Below are positions 34,456-44,682 of a stretch of DNA of 64,000 nt, piece after piece. The translations under genes and the position numbers were made by a program. The stretch's first letter is position 1, and every line of letters starts with the position of its first letter. The stretch lies in assembly GCF_000003195.3 (NCBI RefSeq), contig NC_012871.2:57279802-57343801 (forward strand), in the 5' to 3' direction. The notes beneath the pieces are model-generated. The model searched no databases, was not told the DNA's origin, and saw nothing but the letters and a program-made list of their open reading frames with translations. The stretch comes from Sorghum bicolor (Eukaryota > Streptophyta > Magnoliopsida > Poales > Poaceae).

Positions 34456-35184
34456 TGTATAGTCAATACTGCTGTGCAAGCCATTCAATTACTCATGAAA
34501 TTCTCCAAATTAATTGTTGATGATCAGCTTACAATTTGTAACCTGAGATTTTGTCTATGTTTTCAGGGACTTAGTGGAAGAATGGAGATACACTGTTTCT
34601 GCAGGTGACAGTTATGATGCAGAGTTGGTGTCTTCTCTGCCCTCAGGAGAAACATCTCATTAAGCAACAAGTGGGAGAAGTTCAAATGGCTACCAACTGG
34701 AAATCTGGAACAAGCAGGCTCAGAGAAAAAGTGGCTTAATCTATCAATGTTTGGCGACGTCTAGAATATGTAATCTAGGTGCTTGGTCAGGATAGTGGTC
34801 TTTTTGCAGTTTGCCTGGAAGTTCCAGTGGTCACATTTCCTTTTTTGGGTATCTGTTATCGAATGCTTAAAAGATTGTGGTCTTGATCGATATGAAGGCC
34901 AGAGCTATGAGATTGTAAATTTGATATTATGAAATAAATATGGATGTTTGAAACGCAGGTCTCTTATATCGAATATGAATCATTTGGATGTCCCATTTTG
35001 TGCAAGGGCTTGTAACTTGTGTTGCACTGCATAAATGAGTTAAATATGAGCATAGTTTGATGCCTGAATCTATATTGCTATGCAGCTGGTGTTCCATTGA
35101 ATTACACATTTTCTTGATTTTCCACTCGAAGCACTGAGACATTGAAAAATTCATGCTCTATAATTCATTGACACTGAAAATTAG
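34456..35184. other. Pack-MULE interior, unassigned
   Basis: A possible intron end (TTTTCAG at 34566) is followed by about 180 bp that may be a further exon of a captured gene (RDLVEEWRYTVSA). The rest is AT-rich and shows no recognisable coding similarity. Confidence 0.4.
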
Positions 35185-35216
35185 CACTAGTACAAAAAGG
35201 TGTTTACAGTCAGCCA

Positions 35217-35732
35217 TCAACTTTGTTTGCAACCAACATTCTGAAATCCACCGTCACTGACTTGGAGAAGTCGAAATGCCTGGGATGTGCCGATGCTAGC
35301 CTTATGATAATTGAACAAAGTACTCTTTGCCCTCTCACTAACATAGCGGTTGGACCGTAGCAAGTGCCTCTTATCTGGCGAGACAAAACCATGGTTGTGC
35401 TCCTCAAACATTGAATGCATTCGAAATTTCTTGTCACCACAAAGTTTGACAACAATATGTGCCTCACAACCACATCTTGTTTCCATCATATTTGGTGTCT
35501 TTCTTTTTTTCCCAGATTGATCACTAACATCTTGTACGCTATCCTTTCTATATCCTGCCCTTGAACACCAATACCGCTTGAATACTATCTCCTCATTTTG
35601 CTTCTTATGCTGACCAACACGAACAGAGAAACCAACTTCATGTGCATATGATTTATAGAATTTCTCCACATCTGTGAGTGTATCAAATATCATTCCAATC
35701 TTAGGCTTCAAAGATTCTTTGCAATTTGTGTC
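35217..35732 (-). pseudogene. Captured FAR1/FHY3-family DNA-binding domain fragment
   Basis: The frame carries the FAR1 DNA-binding domain: VEKFYKSYAHEVGFSVRVGQ, YWCSRAGYRKD, ETRCGCEAHIVVKL and EEHNHGF, with the zinc-binding Cys and His residues in place. It is followed by the start of the MULE-type region (YHKASIGTSQAFRLLQVSDG). The exon begins at 35732 after an intron-like end (CTTTTATAG) and has no own start codon. It stops after VGCKQS, far short of the usual 600 or more residues. FAR1 proteins are domesticated Mutator transposases acting in light signalling. Here only the N-terminal exon is present and uninterrupted. Confidence 0.85.
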
Positions 35733-35752
35733 CTATAAAAGTGTAAAATTGT

Positions 35753-36262
35753 ATGAGCAACTGCCTAGGCATAACTAGTTATATGAAAATTAAAAAAATG
35801 TTCTGTGCAACTTACTACTCCGGCGTCAGGACGAGAAGGTTTCGGCTTAGGTGTGCTTGGCTGTTCAAGGTGGGCTCCAACTCCGGCGTCGACCGCGTCG
35901 ATCGTGATGACATCGTCATCCTCGGTCAGTACGACCTGACCATATTCTGCGACTCCGGCATCAGGACGCAGAGCCAGCTCCTGGGCGCCTCCATGGCTGT
36001 CAGCGTGGTCAAGACGGTGGTCACCGTGATCACCATCGTCCTCATCAACTGCATCGTCCGGAAGCAGCATCTGTACATTTGCACAGCCGGCACGACGACG
36101 TGCCTCACCTTGCTGGTCGCGTCGCTGTCGTTGCTCAAGTGCAGCGCGCTGACGGACGGCGTCGACGTAGGGCTCTCCATCCTGGCAGGCTTCGTGGCCT
36201 CCTTCTCGATGGGGTGGGCGTCGGAGTCCATGGCGCGTGTGGGGATGGGCGGCGGCGGCTAA
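35753..36262 (+). pseudogene. Captured polyol/monosaccharide transporter fragment
   Basis: The open frame (169 codons) contains SGIRTQSQLLGASMAVSVVK, two hydrophobic helices and LYICTAGTTTCLTLL, followed by a helix ending FVASFSMG. These align with the C-terminal half of polyol-transporter-like sugar porters. The usual D-x-x-G-R-R/K motif after the helix is present as INCIVRK. The first 40 codons do not match the family, and the helices past the break are absent. It could be transcribed as a chimeric product. Function is not expected. Confidence 0.6.
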
Positions 36263-36344
36263 TCACGGTAAAAGAAAACCGAGGATACCTCGTACGAGAG
36301 GAACCAAGCGACGGGCAGCTACGGAAGATTAGGGAGGGGTCAAT

Positions 36345-36496
36345 TACAAAAGAAGTAATTAGCAATGATGGCTGGCGGGTGTTTTTTTATAAAAATAGCC
36401 GACCTCTGTTGCTAGCCATCGGATGACGATCCTGTGGCCTTGATTAAGAGTTTGCAAGTTTGCACAACTTACTTGATTTGCACTTGATATGTTGCC
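36345..36496. repeat. Right terminal inverted repeat of the Pack-MULE
   Basis: Inverse of the left repeat, ending TTGCACTTGATATGTTGCC, followed at once by the duplicated ATTTAATTA. Confidence 0.88.
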
Positions 36497-36505
36497 ATTT
36501 AATTA

Positions 36506-37223
36506 AAGTTTAAAATATTTAGAAGCGAATGACACTTTTTGTATGGGATGGGAAGAGAGAAAGGAGAGAGTACTGCACCATTTGGTTGGAATCCAGGTTC
36601 TTGTAGAAACGTTTTAGATCTAAATTTTTTAAAGAAACATTTCTCACATGATTATGATTCCATTTGTTATCTATCCATCTGTGGCCCCAGATGTCAGCCA
36701 CTCGGTCCTTTTCCCGTGCACCCTCACCTGCCCGTTCGCGCCCGCCATTCAGCACCAAGATCTCCCTCACCCGCGCTGCCGAGAAGAGCTCCCTCGCGGC
36801 CGCCGGGGAGGACCTCTCTCCCCTGCACCACCGGGGATGAGCTCCCTCGCGACCTCACCAGTGCCACTGGGAGGAGTCTAGGGGCCCACACGAGGACACT
36901 CGTGTGCCTTGGGAGGAGGACGAAGACCAATGATGAAGCGGACGGAAGGCGTAGCAGAATGGGCAAAACCAGGTAATTCTGGATTTGTGGTTTTTAGGAA
37001 TGAAGTGTGAAATGTTTCCGATCTGATTCTCAGCTTTGTTATTCCGTTTGGAAGTGTTTCTCCCGATTCTGAAAAAACAAACCGTTTGTTTAATGGCACA
37101 CAAGAATGCAAAGAGGAAAAGTTATATACTGTTTATTCAATGGCTTCATCCTTGTAAACCTATTGCATCACAATAACCGGTGGATCCACCGATCCACAAC
37201 GATCGATTGCGTTTGGCAGTTAA
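36506..37223 (+). other. GC-rich exon-like segment, unassigned
   Basis: The segment 36660-36975 is GC-rich with CCCGCCATT and GCCGCCGGGGAGG motifs and ends AAAACCAG followed by GTAATTC, a good splice-donor context. It resembles a first exon or leader. Short frames overlap on both strands, so no coding choice can be made. Confidence 0.3.
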
Positions 37224-37440
37224 CTACTCCGCCCATCCACTAAAGGATAAAAACCTTAACTAAAAATTAAATTTAGAATGTTAACATTAATAACACAAAA
37301 GAAGTATCAATAGATAAAGTATAAAATATATTTTTATATAAAATTTTTGTAGAGCAATAAATATTAATAATTTTCATTTTAAATTTAGTCAAATTTAAAT
37401 TTGTTGGATCGGTATAAATTCCATCGTTTTCAATGAGGGA
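37224..37440. mobile_element. Stowaway-like MITE, degraded
   Basis: The left end TACTCCGCCCATCCACTAA and right end CAATGAGGGAGG are approximate Stowaway termini. The interior AATTAAATTTAGAATG and ATTTAGTCAAATTTAAA is inverted. Confidence 0.45.
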
Positions 37441-37504
37441 GGGGAGCACGTCGTGAGTTGATTGATGTTGCCAATGCATGGTGACAGCTACCGTTTCAAT
37501 TTGT

Positions 37505-37770
37505 TTAGTCACCCAAATAACAAAAACTTTTAAATATAAAATAAAGATTCAAGATTGTATAAAGCAATCTTGTCCTATCAGATTTTTAGACGCCTGTATA
37601 AAGCATTAAATATAAATTTAAAAATAACTAGTTACACAGTTTATCTATAATTTATAAAGCAAATCTTTTAAATCTAATTAATTTATGATTAAATAATAAT
37701 TGTTAAGTATAAACAAAAGTGCTACGATGTCCAAAACTAAAATCTTTTCTCAACTGAAGGCCTTAGTGCA
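37505..37770. mobile_element. GGCCTTGTTTAG-family MITE, degraded
   Basis: It keeps GCATTAAATATAAAT, AATCTTTTAAATCTAATTAA, ACAAAAGTGCTACGATG and the right end AACTGAAGGCCTTA. The left end is poorly kept. Confidence 0.5.
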
Positions 37771-39645
37771 GTCCCAATGGCAATTAATGAGCAGTTTCTA
37801 TCTCTATTAATGACGTTGTCACCTCACCAATTTGTTGATGTGGCAATAGAGTTAATGAAGGGAGAGAGTGCAAACTGGACAAATCCTTTCTCGTTTGCGA
37901 AACCACGTCCACGCTCGCAACAAGGCGGGTGGAAACGGCAAAAATGCGACTGGGAGAAATCACCCGTGTCTATGGTCATTGATGGCGATCCTATGCGCCG
38001 CCGGCGGCGGCCCGCTCATCCCGTGCCCGCGTGCGCGCTCGGCCTCTTCCCACGCCTGCGCCCGCGCTCGATCTCCCTCGCGCGACCTCCCTTTTATCCC
38101 CGCTGCTTCCACCGGTATCCTGCTCCTGCCCGTGCCGGCATCCTAGGGTTTCCTCATCCCGGCCCGCTTTTCCCGCCGCCGCTGCCCCAATCCATCCCAA
38201 ATCCACATGAGTCCGCTTCGGCCATCTTCGTCAAGTTCCAGGCATGGCAAGTCAGGGCGAGGCAGGGGTGCTCCGGCCGCCGTTGGTGCCCGAGCCGCTT
38301 CGATCGATGGTGCTCGCGTCGCCCCTGTGGACGGATCCAGTCCAGCTGCAACCTCTCCACCACTTCCAAGTCTTCCTGCTTGGTGCACAAGTCCATCTCC
38401 GATGGGCTCAACCGAAGGGTCAGTTCTATTCAATCAATGGTCTGTAGTGTTGTTTTCAGTACTAGCTTAGCAAAGGTGTCGTCACTGCTGAAATTTAATC
38501 AAACAATTCTGAGAGATCTCAAATTGATGTTGGGTCATTGATTTGTTATTAGCAGATTAGTTTATATGAATAGATAGATAATTATGTTTTCAGAGTGAAA
38601 TTGATGCTTCCTGCTGCCACGGCAATTGATGTGCTGCTGTTTTCACCTTGCTGTGAATATTTCTAATGAGAAAATAAGCAGATTTCTCATTTTTTAGAAT
38701 TGCTGATAATATACGCACAATCAGTTAAATAAATGGTACTGACTCTTTTATCCAGCACAGCATGCAAGTCTGACCACTAGTACCATATAGTTCTTTCATT
38801 GAGCTGTTCATTGTTTTTGTTGATTCACTGCATCTTGTTAAATTGTTTTTTTTTTGCTGACATGAAATTGTTCCCTTGCAGATGGTGGCTTGTGCAGTAC
38901 CTGCATGAAGTGATGATGGCTTCTGGAGTGCAACCTGAGAGATGATATGGATCTCTACTGTCTGGCTTGAAAGGATGGATGATGCCAGCTTATCGTTTTG
39001 CCATCAACTATTTATATTTATGCTACCTATTATCTGTATTAAGGTTTACTTAATATATGAAAACATTATGTATTCCTACGACTATTGTATGGTTGTCTGG
39101 ATCCATGTGTATGGATGTCTGCTACCTATTATCTATGCAAATGTATAGATGTCTGCTACCTATTATTGTTTACCGTATGTTTGGTGCAAAAATGCCGTCA
39201 GATATGCATGTGGCCACATTGTGGGCAGCCATAGTTGATCTGATCATTCTTTTGGCTGTATTTAAGTTATCTTTTATCTGTAGAAACTATGGATTGGAAA
39301 ATATGGTTTCTACTTGTATTAATTGCTTATTTTCTCTCTTATATCAAGAAACGCATAGGGACTGCCCCTTAGGCACTCGAGACACCATGCAGTTAAGCAT
39401 GTGCTGCTGGGATCTTCTGCAACTGTTTGTGAAGCCCCAGCTAGGAGTACGTACAAATGCAGTAGCAGTTTTTTTTTAACCAGCTGTTTTACATACTACA
39501 CACAGCCCATTGGCTGCGGTGTTGCTGATGTGCTGCCGTGGGCAGACTGCTGCAGCAGGTGTAGGCATAGGTGCAAGAAGCAGGCCTAATAATCATGCTT
39601 AGCTTTTGATAAAACTTAATATATAATTTTAAGTTATATCATTTA
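37771..39645 (+). other. Gene-like region with one exon candidate, unassigned
   Basis: A GC-rich block (37970-38420) holds several overlapping open frames. One plausible exon starts at 38244 (MASQGEAGVLRPPLVPEPL) and ends CCGAAGG before GTCAGTTC, a reasonable donor. A downstream exon-like piece follows CCCTTGCAG at 38880. No protein family is recognised, and the long 37777-38541 frame has an arginine- and proline-rich composition typical of chance frames in GC-rich leaders. The start GTGCAGTCCCAATGG resembles termini of some MITEs or MULEs, but no partner end was found. Confidence 0.3.
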
Positions 39646-39665
39646 TGTTTAATTAAAAAATTCTA

Positions 39666-41035
39666 ATTTTTTTTTGAAAGATCCGGTTTAACCGGCTTTG
39701 ATTAATAATAAAAGGAGAAGCAGGAAACATCGGGTTACAAGCGCGAGCAGCGCTCCCCAACGCAGCCTATACCGCGTGGGCCTTTGGTTCATAGCTAATT
39801 ACTCACTAGTTACATATGCAACCATAAGAGGCCTAAAAGCTTTGCATCCTGCCAATGACCATTGGCGAGCCATGTCTTTAATCTCCACAACTAGTAATGT
39901 TGTCGTCTTTCGATCTTCCCTGAAAACAATTGCATTTCGTCGGTTCCAAATGCTCCATACAGTTAGGATTGCCAAGGTATGCGCCTTCTTCTCCTCTGTT
40001 GTCAAAGTTTGGCTGAAACAGTCCTTGAGGTGGCTCCTGTCTTCCCATCCCAGTAAGCCGGCTGCAAGCTAGGACATGAACTCCGGGAAGATACAGCTTG
40101 CCAAACTAGTCAAGAGTAGGGACATTCAAAGAATAAGTGGTGTGCTGTCTCAAGGTTTCTTTCACATAATGCGCAGAAATAGTTATTCTTCCAATGACGC
40201 TGTTGCAGGCGTGCTGAGGTCCATAGTCTGTTTTTAGCAGCAGCCATAATAAGAATTTGCACTTTGGCGGTGCCCAAGCTTTCCAGATTAAGGTTGGGAA
40301 GGGGGATTGGACTTGGCCAGCAAACTGAATCATGTATGCTGATTTGCTGGAGTATTGACCTAAACTTTCAAGACCCCAGATAATCATATCTTCACCTGCC
40401 TCGTCTAGGGCTGGTCTGACACGGTCGATAGCTATCCAGAACTCAAAATATTCCTTTAGCAGATCCTGATTCAGATTATGTGCAATATCACTCACCCATC
40501 TTCTATTCAAAAATGTTTCTCTGACTGTCCTATTCTTTTTCCTGCTGTGTGCGTACAGCCGCGGCCACAGGCTGGCTGGTGCCCTCCCTTCGATCCAACT
40601 GGAGTGCCAGAAGGAGGCCTTCCTTCCATCTTGGACGGTGACAGTTGTAGCTGCATTGAAGAGCGCCACATCATCAGCATTCACCGGTAGTTCAGACCCA
40701 TTCCATGGTCTATCTGGTTTAGTCCACTAAAACCAAAGCCATCTAAGGCGCAGTGCCTTGCTAAATTTATCTAAATCAATAATGCCCAATCCACCAAACT
40801 ACTTCGGCTTAGCCACAGCTGTCCAAGCCACTTTGCATTTGCCTCCTGAAATCTCATTGTCTCCCGCCCAAAGGAAGCGTCGCCTCATTTGATCAATGTC
40901 TGCAATTAACTGCTTTGGCGCCTTGAGTGTAGTCATCAGGTATACAGGCATGGAGCTGAGCACAGAGCGTACCAATTCTCGTCTGCCCACCGGGTTCTTT
41001 AGTCTTCCTTGCCACGCAGCTAACCGAGATCTTGA
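39666..41035 (-). mobile_element. LINE (L1-type non-LTR) fragment, 5'-truncated
   Basis: On the minus strand the 3' part of an L1-type ORF2 is followed by a short A-run (39666-39674). The 5' side stops abruptly near 41035, as is usual for copies made by target-primed reverse transcription. Target duplications could not be identified with confidence. Confidence 0.8.
39799..40990 (-). pseudogene. L1-type ORF2 C-terminal region (RT thumb and zinc-binding domain)
   Basis: From the 5' side, 40990-40799 encodes RELVRSVLSSMPVYLMTTL and RRFLWAGD, typical of the segment after the reverse-transcriptase core. Then 40684-40106 encodes DGRKASFWHSSWIEG, SKSAYMIQFAG and IWKAWAPPKCKFLLWLLL, the zf-RVT (reverse-transcriptase zinc-binding) domain. 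The C-terminus at 40005-39799 has VWSIWNRRNAIVFRED. Stops and frame changes separate the pieces, so the protein is not made whole. Confidence 0.83.
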
Positions 41036-41143
41036 TTTGTCAACAATTTTTATATGTTATAATATTTTCTTTCAAAAAGTAGGTATTATATTTTTTTATT
41101 GGGCCGGGTCTAGGATTATTTTTCCTTTTGTAGTTTTTCTGTG

Positions 41144-41395
41144 GCCTTGTTTAGTTCACCTCAAAAATCAAAAACTTTTCAAGATTACCTATCACATCGA
41201 ATATGCGACACATTCATAAAGCAACTAATATAGATGAAAATAAAAACTAATTGTACATGAAATGAATCTTTTGAGTCTAGTTTGTCTATAAATCACGAGA
41301 TAAATCTTTTGAATCTAGTTAGTCCATAATTGAACAATAATTACCAAATAAAAACTAAAGTGTTACCGTACCCAAAACAAAAAAAATCGAAACCC
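41144..41395. mobile_element. GGCCTTGTTTAG-family MITE
   Basis: It starts GGCCTTGTTTAGTTCACC and carries CTATCACATCGAATATG, AATCTTTTGAGTCTAG and AAAGTGTTACCGTACCC. The right terminus is degraded. A direct repeat of AATCTTTTGA(A/G)TCTAGTT is present. Confidence 0.7.
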
Positions 41396-41682
41396 AGGAA
41401 CGGAGAAATGTTTGCATTTGGAGTAGTACGTACTGTAGATGGGAAACCAGTCACTGGCAATGTACGAGCTATACGTATACAGCTAGCTAGACCGAGAGAG
41501 CGGCCATAATGCCCAGCAGCTCATGGTGGTACGTACTATTCTTTTGACCGGACGGACGGGGGGCTAGCCATGGCGAGCGAGAAAACTGCAAAAAGCCTGC
41601 AACGATGCCTCTCTGCAAGGATGCCTCTACTCCTGCTCCTTTTCGGCTCCCGGCGCCCGCTGCTCAGCGGAACCAAAATATC

Positions 41683-41691
41683 TATATAAAT
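41683..41691 (+). promoter_or_regulatory. TATA box of gene B unit 1
   Basis: TATATAAAT about 200 bp upstream of the ATG at 41892, after AACCAAAATATC. Unit 2 has the same TATATAAAT (43263-43271). Units 3 and 4 have TACATAAAT (44804-44812 and 57409-57417). Confidence 0.6.
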
Positions 41692-41891
41692 TTGCCGCAC
41701 TATTCTTTGTCCAAACGGCCCAAACAAAAACCACCAGCACTATTTGCTTTTCTTCTCCAAACTACCCTAAAAGTATACTAGTAGTACGTGGGTAGTGGAC
41801 AGCTGTCCGGCGGCCACTCCCATCCCTTTCTCCCCCTTCCCATCGTTCCGCTGGATCCATCCCCACCCTAGCCAAACCACCCACCGCGATC

Positions 41892-42689
41892 ATGGCCGCC
41901 CGTGCCCTAGCGCTCGCTGCCGCTCAGAAGGCACGCGCCACCGCCCGGCTGGAGCCAAGCCTCCAGTGCTTGGCACCGCAGTCGATGCTCCACCGTGGCT
42001 GTGGCCCGCGCGCGCTCCTCCCTACCCCTACCTCTTCGTTCACCCCGCGTGCGTCGCCCTTGCTCCCTGCCTCACCTTCCCCGCTCCTTCATCCCTCACT
42101 CATGACCTCATGGAGGCCGCGCATGCCGCTACTCCTGCCTACCTCACCCTATGGGCCTACAGGCGCCGCCGCTCCTCCCTGCGCCGATGAGGCCGCGCGT
42201 GCCGACGTTCCTCGTGTCGCGCGCTCTTCGGGCCTTTTCCACTGGGGCAAAGGAGTGCAAGGTGGCAGCTTCCGCCACCGACGCCAAGAACGCAGAAGTC
42301 GCTTGCGTCGCTGAGGACAGCGACGACCTCTCCCGCACTGACGCCGGCGCTAGAGGTGATGATGCCGGTGCCGTCGCCGACGACCTCTCCCGCACCGACG
42401 TCGTCACCGTAGAGCACGACGCCGATGCTCGTGGTGATGTCGGGGCCGTCGCCAGCGACCTCTCCCGCACTGACGCTGTCGCTGCCGAGCAGGACGCCGG
42501 TGATGATGGCAGGGTCGTCGCTGCCGAGCAGGACGCTGGTGATGATGCCGGAGGCATCGCTGCTGAGCAGGACGCCGGTGCTGTTGGGGACGAGAAGGAC
42601 CTCTACGCCGCCGCGGGCGGTGATGCCAAGCACTCCGCCGACCAAGACCGCCTTCTAAAAAGCCTAGAAGAGACGCTAGAAAAACACGG
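41892..42689 (+). CDS. Gene B exon 1, unit 1 copy
   Basis: The ATG at 41892 opens MAARALALAAAQKARA, an Ala/Arg-rich presequence-like start, but this frame ends at 42314. By comparison with the other units there is one extra C in the CACCCTATGG segment (about 42147-42150), which moves the downstream exon into another frame. That frame is open from ATG 42151 (or 42187, MRPRVPTFL) through FSTGAKECK, an acidic Asp/Ala repeat region (AEQDAGDD units, 42340-42590) and LLKSLEETLEKH to the donor GTATGG at 42690. It ends in phase 2, which exactly fits the only downstream exon (59816). The product from 42151 would be 223 residues, with an N-terminus of mitochondrial type (RALRAFSTG). The protein family is unknown. 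Confidence 0.5.
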
Positions 42690-42906
42690 GTATGGGGCTA
42701 ATGGTTTGGGTTGTTTATGGTTTGGATTCTATGTTGGGCTGCTCTAGTTTGGTGAGAAATAGGCTAAGAAAAAGAATGGTCTGGTTTGGTTCAGGTTAGC
42801 ACAATAATGGATTGGTGTAGTTTGGATCAGTTTACACTTATCTTCTATCATTTCGCATATAAATCAATCCTGGTGATCTTAGTCCACGCTACCGTTGTAG
42901 CTGTCG

Positions 42907-43128
42907 GTGGCTGCCGCAAAACTGTCGGCCATGGCACTGTTGCACAAGGCGGCGCAGATGGTCGCTGGCAATGCCGGCACAAGCGCACTACACCCAAATG
43001 GCGAGCTCCACGACGAGCATGCCCGACTTACAGTAGGTGTATGGATACGCTTTGAGATGCATCTACAGTACATGATAGTGATTGTTTGGGACAGCCGGTA
43101 CAAATCTGAAGTATGCTTACATGTTTAA
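42907..43128 (+). other. 73-codon open frame in gene B intron, unit 1
   Basis: Starts MAAAKLSAMALLHKAAQMVA and ends YKSEVCLHV. The equivalent frame has the same 73-codon length in units 2 (44447-44668), 3 (57068-57289) and 4 (58631-58852). No family is recognised. An overlapping 89-codon frame is also open in all four units, so openness may reflect composition and a lack of indels rather than coding. Confidence 0.3.
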
Positions 43129-43141
43129 AATGATTTTAGGG

Positions 43142-44682
43142 GGCTAGCCATGGCGAGCGAGAAAACTGGAAAAAGCCTACAATGATGCCTTCCTGCAAGG
43201 ATGCCTCTACTCCTGCTCCTTTTCGGCTCCTGGCACTCGCTGCTGAGCGGAACCAAAATATCTATATAAATGTGCTGCACTATTCTTTATCCGAATGACC
43301 CAAACAAAAACCACCTGCGCTATTTGCTTTTCTTCTCCAAACTACGCTGAAAGTATACTAGTAGTACGTGGGTAGTGGACAGCTCTCCAGCGGCCACTCC
43401 CATCCCTTTCTCCCCCTTCCCATGGTTCCACCGAATCCATCCCCACCCTAGCAAAACCACCACCGCGATCATGGCCGCCCGTTCCCTAGCGCTCGCTGCC
43501 GCTCAGAAGGCACGTGCTGCCGCCCCGCTGGAGCCAACCTCCAGTGCTTGGCACCGCAGTCGATGCTCCACCATGGCTGTGGCCCCCGCGCGCTCCTCCC
43601 TACCCCTACCTCTCTGTTCACCCCACGTTGGTCGCCCTTGCTCCCTGCCTCACCTTCCCCGCTCCTTCCTCCCTCACTCATGACCTCATGGACGCCGCGC
43701 ATGTCGTTGCTCCTGCCTACCTCACCTATGGGCCTGCAGGCGCCGCCGCTCCTCCCTGCACCGATGAGGCCGTGCGTGCCGATGTTACTCGAGTCGCGCG
43801 CTCCTCGGGCCTTTTCCACTGGGGCAAAGGAGTGCAACGTCACAGCTTCCGCCACCGACGCCAAGAACGCAGAAGTCGCGTGCATCGCTGAGGACAGCGA
43901 CGACCTCTCACGCACCGACGCCGGCGCTTGAGGTGATGATGTCGGTGCTGTCGCCAGCGACCTCTCCCGCACCGATGCTGTCAGCACAGAGCACGACGCC
44001 GGTGCTCGTGGTGATGCCAGGGCCGTCGCTGGCGACCTCTCCCGCACCGTCGCTGTCGCTGCCGAGCAGGATGCCGGTGATGATGGCAGGGCCGTCGCTA
44101 CCGAGCAGGACGCCAGTGCTGTTGGGGACGAGAAGGAGCTCTACTCCACCGTGGGTGGTGATGCCAAGGCGCTCCGTCGACCAAGATTTCCTTCTAAAAA
44201 GCCTAGAAGAGACGCTAGAAAAACACAGGTATGGAGGCTAATGGTTTGGGTTGTGTATGGTTTGGATTCTATGTTGGCCTGCTCTAGTTTGGTGAGAAAT
44301 AGGCTAAGAAAAAGAATGTTCTGGTTTGGTTCAGGTTAACGCAATAATGGATTGGTGTAGTCTGGATCAGTTTGCACTTATCTTCTATCATTTTGCATGC
44401 AAATCAATCCTTGTGATCTTAGTCCGCACTACCACCGCAGCTGCCGATGGCCGCCGCACAACTGTCAGCCATGGCACCATTGCACGAGGCGGCGCAGATG
44501 GTCGCTGGCAATGCCGGCACAAGCGCACTACACCCAAATGGCAAGCTCCAAGACGAGCATGCCCGACATACATTAGGTGTATGGATATGCTTTGAGACGC
44601 ACCTGCAGTACACAATAGTGATTGTTTGGGACAGTCGGTACAAATCTGAAGTATGCTTACATGTTTAAAATGATTTTAGGGG
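43142..44682 (+). repeat. Gene B tandem unit 2
   Basis: Complete second unit with TATATAAAT, leader, exon 1, donor (AACACAG followed by GTATGG at 44229) and the conserved 3' segment. Its boundaries match those of unit 1. Confidence 0.92.
43471..44228 (+). pseudogene. Gene B exon 1, unit 2 copy, broken
   Basis: The start MAARSLALAAAQKARA is kept. One base is missing near 43536 (GAGCCAACCTCC against GAGCCAAGCCTCC in other units), which shifts the frame. A TGA at about 43929 replaces the CGA or AGA codon of other units. An extra base near 44170 (AAGGCGCTCCGTCGACC) shifts the end of the exon. The splice donor is intact. Confidence 0.7.

Larger units (their letters stand above)
33901..36496. mobile_element. 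Pack-MULE with three captured gene fragments
   Basis: Long terminal inverted repeats (about 150 bp, starting GGCAACATATCAAGTGCAAA) bound the element, and a perfect 9-bp duplication ATTTAATTA flanks it (33892-33900 and 36497-36505). Nine-base duplications and long inverted repeats define Mutator-like elements. No transposase is present. Instead it holds fragments of a HARBI1-like gene, a FAR1-family gene (minus strand) and a polyol/sugar transporter gene, which makes it a Pack-MULE. At least one fragment keeps an intron-exon junction, so capture was from genomic DNA. Confidence 0.92.
41562..43141 (+). repeat. Gene B tandem unit 1 (promoter, exon 1, part of intron 1)
   Basis: First of four head-to-tail units that each begin GGCTAGCCATGGCGAGCGAG and end ACATGTTTAAAATGATTTTA. 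Each contains a TATA-type sequence, a leader, a ~800-bp GC-rich exon, a splice donor and a shared 3' segment. Visual identity between units is high, with scattered substitutions and small indels. Confidence 0.92.

Noticed and set aside
34032..34608. Several overlapping 110-150-codon frames on both strands at the left of the Pack-MULE
   Set aside because: They run through the inverted repeat and the GC-rich fragment. Only one other frame shows family similarity (HARBI1-like).
35185..35200. CACTAGTACAAAAAGG, similar to a CACTA element terminus
   Set aside because: No subterminal repeats and no matching inverse end nearby, and it sits inside a well-bounded Pack-MULE. Probably chance.
37777..38541. 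254-codon plus-strand frame
   Set aside because: It crosses a leader-like region and a probable splice donor, and its Arg/Pro-rich composition reflects GC content. No family similarity.
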